A DNA stretch of 5,640 nt, taken from the NCBI GenBank assembly GCA_900321535.1, contig ONWJ01000159.1:1-5640 (forward strand), given 5' to 3'. The first letter of the stretch is position 1. Each line of letters opens with the position of its first letter. Below the pieces are notes generated by a model. The model was not told the origin of the DNA and made no database searches. It saw nothing but the letters and a program-made list of their open reading frames with translations. This document shows, one piece after another, positions 1 through 5,640 of this stretch. A program made the position numbers and the translations under genes. Source of the stretch: an uncultured Erysipelotrichaceae bacterium (GTDB lineage Bacteria > Bacillota_I > Bacilli_A > RFN20 > CAG-826).

Positions 1-8
1 ATCCTAAT

Positions 9-39
9 AACTTAATACAAATTCCTTAAATATTAAGTT
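9..39. repeat. 9-bp perfect inverted repeat in the leader
   Basis: AACTTAATA at 9-17 is the exact reverse complement of TATTAAGTT at 31-39, with a 13-nt spacer. A smaller palindrome (CTTAA at 25-29, TTAAG at 33-37) is nested in the right half. It lies just upstream of the only -10-like box and could be an operator for the lipoprotein operon. Alternatively it is a weak AT-only hairpin at the end of an upstream transcript, since a TTTT follows at 38-41. An AT-rich region makes chance palindromes likelier, so the functional call is weak although the repeat itself is certain. Confidence 0.4.
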
Positions 40-46
40 TTCCGAA

Positions 47-52
47 TCTAAT
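47..52 (+). promoter_or_regulatory. possible -10 box of the operon promoter
   Basis: TCTAAT matches TATAAT at five of six positions and lies about 40 nt before the first start codon. No good TTGACA-like -35 is seen: TTCCTT at 22-27 (19-nt spacer) and TTAAAT at 26-31 (15-nt spacer) are both poor. Any -35 contact would fall inside the inverted repeat at 9-39. The rest of 1-91 holds no gene: all three forward frames have stops within the first 29 bases, where an upstream gene could end. The promoter may also lie outside the window. Confidence 0.25.
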
Positions 53-91
53 GTACGCGAATATTTGGATATTTATTAAAATATCCTGGAC

Positions 92-2398
92 ATGAAAAAC
101 ACAGCACGATTCGCTCTGGCAGCCGCCTTCCTGCTCGCTTCCTGCACCAGCACCCCACAGCAGATCGTTTCTTCCTCTTCTGCCGATACGACCACTCAAC
201 AAGGAGACACAAGCATGGTTTCTTCCTCGTCTTCGACCCCATCGTCTTCCATTTCATCATCTTCTACGCAATCCATCACTTCTGAACCAGAAGAAGGAAC
301 CGTTCAAGTCAAAGCCGGTTCCATTTTAAGAAGATACGCAGCCGGAGAAACCGTTCCTCTCCTGCTTCGCGAAGAAGCAAACTACGTTTTGATCGATGGG
401 CAAGGTTCCGTGCTTTATACCGCTTCTACGATCGAGAAAGGGTATGGAGGCCCTGCTACTTCTTATATAAAAGAAGGCGTGACTTTGGATCTTTCAGGCG
501 AATCGATGGTCGTCCCTCAAGGAACCACCTTGTATTGTCTAAGCGACCAAGGCTATCAAAAGTTCGTGAATCATGTTGCGAATTCCACCACGCTTGGCCA
601 AAAGGTCATGAAGGTCGGATCGAAAGAATGCCAAAGCTGGAATAGTTCATCCAATACTTATTTATCAGATAAAACCGTCGTCTTTGAGAACGAAAAAGAA
701 GGCGTGATCAACCCCTTCGCGATTCGTCTAGGCTCAATCTACGATATTCTTCCAGAAGGAACTGGCATCTATAAGATGAGTGCTCCTTACGAAGATGTCT
801 ATCATTTTGCATCAGATGAGCTCACCTCCATCACCGTTTATGATGAAACGATGTCTACCGAAATCGCAGTCGGTAGGAACACGTTAAGCGTCGCATTAAA
901 TAAACGAGATGTCGTCTACGTCAAAGTCAGCGGACCAAGCGAGTCTTTCTTCACCATGACGGTGACGTTAGAAGACCATCTCATTGAATTGCCTTATGAA
1001 GTCATAGAGAACAAGCCATTAGACCAATATGATGTAGAAGGCAATCCGGATGTCGACCCGCTTTCTCCTCATAATTTGGAAGTGAAAAAACGTCACGATG
1101 CAAGGTCGGTTTATATTAACTGCAATAACCCTGAGAAACTGAGCTCGGCCTGCATGAATACCTCTTTATGCAACACTGACGTAACCGAGAAAGACGTTTT
1201 CTTCACCTTTGAGCATAACAATTCAGTTTCTAATAGTTTCTATTACGGGTATCGCGTCACCAATAAGAGCGACCATGATATCTATATCCTCGTCAAAAAC
1301 CTCGGTTTGCAAACCGGTGGAGCAGGCACATGGCTAGGCGAAGATGAATGGATCAAGTTCTATAACCTCACCTTCCATACCGAATACGATTCTCTTACCG
1401 AATCCCAAAAGAAAAACTTCGCTGCCTATCTTGGCTTTAGTCTCGAGTATCAATCCGAGAATCGTCAGCCCATCTCCTACCGTATTCCAAAAGGCGGATA
1501 CATGTATGTCATGGGTGGCACCAGCAAGGATAGTTATGGCAACATTTCCGTCTTCAATTCTGCCGATCAAAAAGTGATTTCTGGACGCGATGGATGCTCC
1601 AATGGCGCGGTTTTGTTCTCCGTTCGCGGTGGCGAAGCCCTTGGCCAATTCGTTACCTACCGCGATTCTGATGCAAGAAACCTCAACAAGAGCGATTACA
1701 TCACCAAAGAGAAACAATTCGGCTACACCACCCAAGATGGTACCGGCGCTCAGTACGCTGGATGGGATGATTGTCACGGCGTCGTCGACACGCAGGCGGA
1801 ATGGGTCTTTAATGACAACACTCCTGCTGGAGCCTTGAAGGTCAATTACGAAAACCGTTTCTATACCTCAGATCAAACTGGTGAGCCGTTTACTGAAATC
1901 GAGAACTTCCAGACACGTTCTTGCAACAACGCGAACATGTGGGTCACCCACATCAATCCAAATAACACCGCCGCGGCCGTTGGAACTGATATGACGCGTT
2001 ATATCACCACCGATCATGAAACCGATAACCCGATTATTTTGGATTATCTCCATTACGATGGCCGCGGTTCAGTCGCCAATATCGGCAACTGGATGGTGGA
2101 TTATCAAGATACGATTACCTTGGTCAATCAAGGCGAGAATAGCAGAACCGTCACCTATCGCTTACGTCATAACGGGACGATCTGCACCTATCTCTTAGAT
2201 GAAAACGGAAGGCCGGTAAAGAATTATGTTCCTTCTTATAACATCATCATCGCCCCGTCTTCTTATGGAGATGGCATCGATCAGCCTTGCGTCATCAACA
2301 TCACCGTCGCCCCTCATAGCGTCGTCCGTTTCACCCTTGGCTACAATTTGCTCGCTAATAGCAACGGCTACATCACTCACGCAGCATCTCTGAAATAA
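92..2398 (+). CDS. large Ser-tethered, beta-rich surface lipoprotein of unknown family
   Basis: Exported lipoprotein of 768 residues; I do not recognise the family. Residues 1-18 form a lipoprotein signal peptide: basic start (K2, R6), hydrophobic core, lipobox L15-A-S-C18. Residues 19-66 are a Ser/Thr/Gln-rich tether with several runs of four or five Ser. The rest reads as successive beta-strand modules. Residues about 70-200 are one; about 205-295 form a compact beta-sandwich-like unit vaguely like PPC-type domains; about 326-525 are a region rich in Tyr, Gly and Asn with the motifs YYGYRVTN and GTWLGEDEW; about 600-768 are a C-terminal beta unit. No catalytic signature stands out, so a binding or scaffold role on the outer face of the membrane is inferred from context. 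Ten Cys besides C18 are unusual for a Gram-positive surface protein. The ATG at 92 is chosen because it gives the full signal peptide; no clear Shine-Dalgarno precedes it. It is the first gene of the operon in view, 3 nt before the SGNH gene. Confidence 0.9.
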   Translation: MKNTARFALAAAFLLASCTSTPQQIVSSSSADTTTQQGDTSMVSSSSSTPSSSISSSSTQSITSEPEEGTVQVKAGSILRRYAAGETVPLLLREEANYVLIDGQGSVLYTASTIEKGYGGPATSYIKEGVTLDLSGESMVVPQGTTLYCLSDQGYQKFVNHVANSTTLGQKVMKVGSKECQSWNSSSNTYLSDKTVVFENEKEGVINPFAIRLGSIYDILPEGTGIYKMSAPYEDVYHFASDELTSITVYDETMSTEIAVGRNTLSVALNKRDVVYVKVSGPSESFFTMTVTLEDHLIELPYEVIENKPLDQYDVEGNPDVDPLSPHNLEVKKRHDARSVYINCNNPEKLSSACMNTSLCNTDVTEKDVFFTFEHNNSVSNSFYYGYRVTNKSDHDIYILVKNLGLQTGGAGTWLGEDEWIKFYNLTFHTEYDSLTESQKKNFAAYLGFSLEYQSENRQPISYRIPKGGYMYVMGGTSKDSYGNISVFNSADQKVISGRDGCSNGAVLFSVRGGEALGQFVTYRDSDARNLNKSDYITKEKQFGYTTQDGTGAQYAGWDDCHGVVDTQAEWVFNDNTPAGALKVNYENRFYTSDQTGEPFTEIENFQTRSCNNANMWVTHINPNNTAAAVGTDMTRYITTDHETDNPIILDYLHYDGRGSVANIGNWMVDYQDTITLVNQGENSRTVTYRLRHNGTICTYLLDENGRPVKNYVPSYNIIIAPSSYGDGIDQPCVINITVAPHSVVRFTLGYNLLANSNGYITHAASLK

Positions 2399-2401
2399 CT
2401 T

Positions 2402-3550
2402 ATGAAACGCATTGCATTATTACTCTTTTCACTCGCTCTGCTTACTTCTTGTGGAGGAACGCAGCAACCCGCTTCAACAAGCTCCGAGTTTTCTTCTAGC
2501 GAAGCCAAGACTTCCGAATCTTCCATAGCAGAAGAAACAACGATTGAAGAAGCTACCACCGTCGAAGAGACAACCATTGAGGAGACGACTTTTATGCCTA
2601 AAGAAACCGTGAACTTCATGTATTGCAACGATATCGTCACGCGCATTGGCTATCGTCATAATATTGACCCGCTTATCCGCGAATTCGAGGACATGGAAGT
2701 ATATGTTGAAGATAGCACTTATCTTGCCGTCGAAGACGGTTATCTAATTTCAAAAAAGAGCGGCAAAACCGCCATATATTTGAAGCATGACGGCCAATAT
2801 CAGAAAGTCAATGTCACCATATATGAAGAAGGACATGAAGCTCATTTATGGAACTTTGAAGATATCGACACCACGAAAAAATCCAAGATTGTTTCCTTTG
2901 GTGATTCGGTTACTGCAAACGCGACCATCAACGCCGATTTGACCTATGTCAGAAACATCGCGAACAAGTATAAGATGGACTTTGTAAACAATTACGCAAT
3001 CGGCGGCACCACCGCAACATACATGTATCCTGGAAGCAACATCTATAAAGAATACGCAGGGAACAAGGATGCAATCGATGGTCCACGCGTAGTTGCTAAG
3101 GCAATTCAAAATAATGAACTAGAAGGCGTGGAATATGCCTTCATCGCCTTCGGGCATAATGACCATTATTTCCAGCCACCGATCAGCGTTGAAGGTGATG
3201 ACACTTATAACATCGATAACTTCGATAATGCTCATTCCTTCAAGGGATCGTATCGCTTCATGGTGAATGCCCTTCGCGCAGCTTGCCCAGGCATCAAAAT
3301 CATCCTTTTGGGATGCACCTATTCCGAATACGCGAAAGACGGCGGAGCTTATGGCAACAATATCACCTATGATGAATACCGCCATGCAATCGAGGAAGTC
3401 GCAATGGAACTTGAATGCAAATTCATCGATCCATGGAATTATATGAAGACTTTGTTCGATGCGAATACGCGCAAGGTGAATTACAAAGACGTCGTCCACC
3501 TTACTGTAAAAGGTCATGACCGCTTAGCAACCTATCTGGAGAAATTCTAA
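2402..3550 (+). CDS. SGNH/GDSL-family hydrolase lipoprotein with N-terminal Big_2-like domain
   Basis: Predicted membrane-anchored esterase of 382 residues, probably removing O-acyl groups from a polysaccharide outside the cell. Signal peptide 1-17 with lipobox L14-T-S-C17. Residues 18-63 are a Ser then Thr/Glu-rich tether. Residues about 68-141 resemble a Big_2 bacterial Ig-like domain: the pattern of YLAVEDGYLISKKSGKTAIY followed by a V-N-V-T-I strand is typical. The SGNH domain spans about 160-382. Block I is FGDS with nucleophile S169; block II is the N197-x4-G202-x-T204 pattern; block III is GHND with N253; block V is D363-V-V-H366, which supplies the catalytic Asp and His. All four SGNH hallmark residues (Ser, Gly, Asn, His) are present, so activity is expected. 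The substrate is not readable; acetyl-xylan or acetyl-mannan esterases, and polysaccharide acyltransferase-like SGNH proteins, are family precedents. It starts 3 nt after the previous stop without a clear ribosome site, which suggests translational coupling. It overlaps the next gene by 1 nt (TAATG). Confidence 0.9.
   Translation: MKRIALLLFSLALLTSCGGTQQPASTSSEFSSSEAKTSESSIAEETTIEEATTVEETTIEETTFMPKETVNFMYCNDIVTRIGYRHNIDPLIREFEDMEVYVEDSTYLAVEDGYLISKKSGKTAIYLKHDGQYQKVNVTIYEEGHEAHLWNFEDIDTTKKSKIVSFGDSVTANATINADLTYVRNIANKYKMDFVNNYAIGGTTATYMYPGSNIYKEYAGNKDAIDGPRVVAKAIQNNELEGVEYAFIAFGHNDHYFQPPISVEGDDTYNIDNFDNAHSFKGSYRFMVNALRAACPGIKIILLGCTYSEYAKDGGAYGNNITYDEYRHAIEEVAMELECKFIDPWNYMKTLFDANTRKVNYKDVVHLTVKGHDRLATYLEKF
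2537..2590 (+). repeat. Thr-Thr-(Ile/Val)-Glu-Glu tether repeats in the SGNH lipoprotein
   Basis: Residues 46-63 read TTIEE, A, TTVEE, TTIEE, TT: three near-identical pentads in the tether between the lipidated Cys and the Big_2-like domain. The codons differ between copies (for example aca-acg, acc-acc and aca-acc for the Thr pairs; gaa-gaa, gaa-gag and gag-gag for the Glu pairs). The DNA is therefore not a clean tandem repeat, and protein-level constraint or age is likelier than recent slippage. It probably acts as an extended acidic spacer. Confidence 0.7.
3538..3541 (+). promoter_or_regulatory. Shine-Dalgarno site of the GH26 gene
   Basis: GGAG lies 8 nt before the ATG at 3550, inside the last codons of the SGNH gene. 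It is the only clear ribosome-binding site in the operon; with the TAATG stop/start overlap it fixes the start of the third gene. Confidence 0.65.
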
Positions 3551-5472
3551 TGAATAAGGGGAGGCTTATAACGGCGTTACTCTCGACGAGTCTTCTTCTT
3601 TGCGCCTGCAATCAAGACCCTTCCTCATCCACGATTGAATCTTCTACCCAGCAAGACCAAGAAATCCTAGAACCTACCGAATTCGGCAAGGATCCTTTAC
3701 TCGTAGAAAAAGAAACAATTGAGCCTTTATTCCAAGAGGATTATGCTGACGAACAAAACGGCATCCTCTTAGAGAAAATCGAAGGTGCAAATTACTTCAA
3801 AAACGGGAAATACCTTGCAAAACCCGATTCTTTTATCCAGCCTGAAGATGACGTGAAGATGGAATTCTTCACTCAAAACCATGCAAGATTCGTGGATGTC
3901 TCTAATGGTTATTCTGTCACCATCCCGATAGGAAAAAACTATAAGGTCGATTATCAAATGGCGAAAAACGGGGTGAAATTCGTAAACGATAAAGAGACGA
4001 TTCGTCTAAGTTACGAAGTCATTCGCCCTTACGCCCATACCGCCCAGTTCTATAACACCTACATGCGAGAATGGGTCTTGCCATATATCACGAAAGATGC
4101 CTATTTCACCGAAAACAATATCGAGGCTTTCTTGCCTTCTTTAGACCAATCCAAAAGCGTGCTTTCTGGATATACCGTCACGACCTTCCACTTAAAAGTC
4201 AACGGGCTTACGAAACTAGATAAGTCTTATTACAACTTCGCCTTCATCAAGAAGAACACAACCTTTGAAGGATTCTTCTTCATCCATTTGAAATCCACTT
4301 CTGATGACCAAGCCTCTTTCAACGAATTGCTTCATAGTTACAAACGGCTTTCCCCAAACGGCACACCGAGAATCTATTTGCCAAAGCAAACAAGCATCGC
4401 TAACCCAAAATGGAACGCGATGACCAAAGCATATTATGAGAAAATGAAGCAAAAGAAGGTTCCGGATTGGGGCTATTTCATCGAGTCTTTCCCCAACACC
4501 ATCACGGATGACGGCCAAGCCATCAAAGAATACATCGATAGTGAGTTAGCGTGGATGGAAAGCGAAGAATATACCGACCATAAAAGCGAGCTTATTTCCA
4601 CCTATAGCCATATCTCTTGGTATGGTCTAGTCCACTCCTTCCCCTTAGATGCTTCGAAGGCAATCGCTGGAGGAGACGGTAAAAACGGAAAGAAAGTATT
4701 GGAATATTCTTATCAATTCACCACCAACAACAACTCCGTGAACCCAAGCAAAGAAAATGACGTCAAATCACCAACGCTCGATATTTTCCGTGGCATTTAT
4801 GATGAGCAGTTCCATAAGCTTGCCCAAGATATCAAAGCCTACGAAAAGCCAATACTATTCCGCTTGAACAACGAGATGAATACCGATTGGACTTCTTACT
4901 GTGGCTTATTCAACTTGCTAGACCCAGAGTTGTTTGTCGCCTCTTGGCAATACCTCTATAACATATTTGAGGAAGAAGGCGTGGATAACTGCATTTGGAT
5001 CTGGAATCCATTTGATGATAGTTATCCTTGCTCAAACTGGGGAGATTATTTCTCTTACTACCCAGGTGACAAATATGTTCAGGTTTTAGGCCTCACATCA
5101 TATGAATTCAATAACTATGAAGCCGGAGCCCCTGATAGTAGGAAGGGATTCAACGAACGCTTCTCTAACCTTTACGAAATGAATAAAGATTATTTCTTAG
5201 ACCTTCCGTGGTTTGTCGGCGAGTTTGCTTGCGGCGCCGGCGGAGGTCCAGGTGAAATTGGTCGCAACCAAGATTATCAGGCGGCTTACGTCAAAGAAAT
5301 GTTTGAGTCAATCAAGGCGGAAAAGGAATTCACTAAACCAATCAAAGGTTATATTTGGTTCTCCAAAAACGACACCGGAGAAGAAGGCATTATCAACTAT
5401 TTGAAGATCGATAAAGAGCTTCGTTCTACGATTGCCGAATTCAAAAAAGGATTCCATTCCATCCATGGATAA
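3550..5472 (+). CDS. GH26-type glycoside hydrolase lipoprotein with extra N-terminal domain
   Basis: Predicted membrane-anchored endo-glycosidase of 640 residues. Signal peptide 1-20 ends in a lipobox L17-C18-A19-C20; Cys at -2 is unusual. A short Ser/Gln tether follows. Residues about 112-268 form a separate alpha/beta domain whose strand pattern suggests a PsbP/Mog1-like fold (low confidence). The catalytic region is about 285-635. FRLNNEMNTDW carries the likely acid/base E442 and W447. IWIWNPFDD and YYPGDKYVQVLGLTSY (Y518) match the typical GH26 strand pattern. FVGEF supplies the likely nucleophile E558, and YIWFSKND (W603) ends the barrel. The E442-to-E558 distance and the W447, Y518 and W603 positions fit the Cellvibrio Man26A layout (E212, E320, W217, Y285, W360) as I remember it. 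The His that normally precedes the acid/base is N441 here. GH26 members cut beta-mannan, beta-1,3-1,4-glucan or beta-1,3-xylan; the substrate here is unknown. The gene overlaps the SGNH gene by 1 nt and the next frame by 8 nt. Confidence 0.87.
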   Translation: MNKGRLITALLSTSLLLCACNQDPSSSTIESSTQQDQEILEPTEFGKDPLLVEKETIEPLFQEDYADEQNGILLEKIEGANYFKNGKYLAKPDSFIQPEDDVKMEFFTQNHARFVDVSNGYSVTIPIGKNYKVDYQMAKNGVKFVNDKETIRLSYEVIRPYAHTAQFYNTYMREWVLPYITKDAYFTENNIEAFLPSLDQSKSVLSGYTVTTFHLKVNGLTKLDKSYYNFAFIKKNTTFEGFFFIHLKSTSDDQASFNELLHSYKRLSPNGTPRIYLPKQTSIANPKWNAMTKAYYEKMKQKKVPDWGYFIESFPNTITDDGQAIKEYIDSELAWMESEEYTDHKSELISTYSHISWYGLVHSFPLDASKAIAGGDGKNGKKVLEYSYQFTTNNNSVNPSKENDVKSPTLDIFRGIYDEQFHKLAQDIKAYEKPILFRLNNEMNTDWTSYCGLFNLLDPELFVASWQYLYNIFEEEGVDNCIWIWNPFDDSYPCSNWGDYFSYYPGDKYVQVLGLTSYEFNNYEAGAPDSRKGFNERFSNLYEMNKDYFLDLPWFVGEFACGAGGGPGEIGRNQDYQAAYVKEMFESIKAEKEFTKPIKGYIWFSKNDTGEEGIINYLKIDKELRSTIAEFKKGFHSIHG

Positions 5473-5640
5473 TCTTGAAGGAAATTTAAGAAATCTATTC
5501 GTTGAATTCAATATTCCAGGACCACTTTTTCAAACCGCTTTATTGCACTTAAAAAATAAAATATTCCTGCAAAACCCCGATATTTATCTTCCATTGACTA
5601 CCAAAGACGCCCCACTTTCATATGAAAAGCTTAGACCTCA
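5465..5640 (+). CDS. partial coding frame, start of an unidentified fourth operon gene
   Basis: An ATG at 5465 inside the last codons of the GH26 gene opens a frame with no stop through the window end (58 full codons seen). The other two forward frames close at once (TAA at 5470-5472 and 5487-5489). The protein begins MDNLEGNLRNLFVEF and includes NPDIYLPLTTKDAPLSYEKL. It has no signal peptide or membrane segment in the visible part, so it looks cytoplasmic, unlike its three neighbours. An AAAAAAGG tract at 5443-5450 lies about 14 nt before the ATG, rather far for a ribosome site; a TTG at 5432 in the same frame is a less likely start. The 8-nt overlap with the preceding gene argues for translational coupling and membership in the same operon. 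I do not recognise the family. Codons look more AT-rich than in the upstream genes. Confidence 0.6.
   Translation, partial: MDNLEGNLRNLFVEFNIPGPLFQTALLHLKNKIFLQNPDIYLPLTTKDAPLSYEKLRP

Noticed and set aside
9..41. Rho-independent terminator reading of the leader inverted repeat
   Set aside because: The stem is almost all A-T and the T tract is only four bases, so it would be a poor terminator; an operator is at least as likely. Kept only as an alternative.
48..260. Minus-strand open frame reaching into the leader
   Set aside because: It is basic and low-complexity because it is antisense to the Ser-rich tether and signal peptide; there is no support for a divergent gene.
146..289. Phase-variable repeat in the Ser-rich tether
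   Set aside because: The Ser codons are mixed (tct, tcc, tcg, tca) with no long perfect unit or homopolymer, so slippage-based switching is not supported.
1334..1777. 147-codon open frame on the minus strand inside the first lipoprotein gene
   Set aside because: It lies wholly antisense to a well-supported gene, shows no recognisable domain, and its composition looks like a mirror of the sense codons.
3119..3517. 132-codon minus-strand open frame inside the SGNH gene
   Set aside because: It covers the conserved SGNH blocks III and V on the other strand; the sense frame explains the sequence fully.
92..5472. Mycoplasma-type genetic code (TGA as Trp)
   Set aside because: All Trp positions in the three genes use TGG and no in-frame TGA is needed to explain any protein.
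5510..5567. AATATTCC direct repeat at 5510-5517 and 5560-5567
   Set aside because: Only 8 bp in an AT-rich stretch, with no further extension; expected by chance.

Overview
The window looks like part of a moderately AT-rich genome of a Bacillota-type bacterium. The best guess is an uncultivated gut Bacilli or Erysipelotrichia/Acholeplasma-like lineage. This rests on three things: exported lipoproteins with Ser-rich tethers right after the lipobox Cys, a standard genetic code (all Trp codons are TGG, and the stops seen are TAA), and tight gene packing. The taxon is an inference; no marker gene is present.

Layout. Positions 1-91 are a short AT-rich leader with a 9-bp perfect inverted repeat (9-39) and a possible -10 box (47-52). 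Three genes then run head to tail on the + strand, and all three begin with a lipoprotein signal peptide. The first (92-2398) is a 768-residue, mostly beta-strand lipoprotein of unknown family. The second (2402-3550) is an SGNH/GDSL-type hydrolase behind a Big_2-like domain and a Thr/Glu repeat tether. The third (3550-5472) is a glycoside hydrolase family 26-type lipoprotein with an extra N-terminal domain. A fourth reading frame without a signal peptide starts at 5465 inside the end of the third gene and runs off the window. Gene junctions are +3 nt, -1 nt and -8 nt, so this is almost certainly one operon. No terminator, tRNA, rRNA, CRISPR array or mobile element is visible, and no stretch longer than 300 bases lacks a gene.

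How the genes may work together. A membrane-anchored GH26-type glycosidase next to a membrane-anchored SGNH esterase fits cell-surface handling of an O-acetylated polysaccharide: one enzyme would cut the backbone and the other remove (or move) acyl groups. The large beta-rich lipoprotein could be a binding or scaffold partner. Two readings are open: degradation of dietary mannan, xylan or mixed-linkage glucan, or processing of the cell's own exopolysaccharide. No transporter or synthase lies inside the window, so the sequence does not decide between them.
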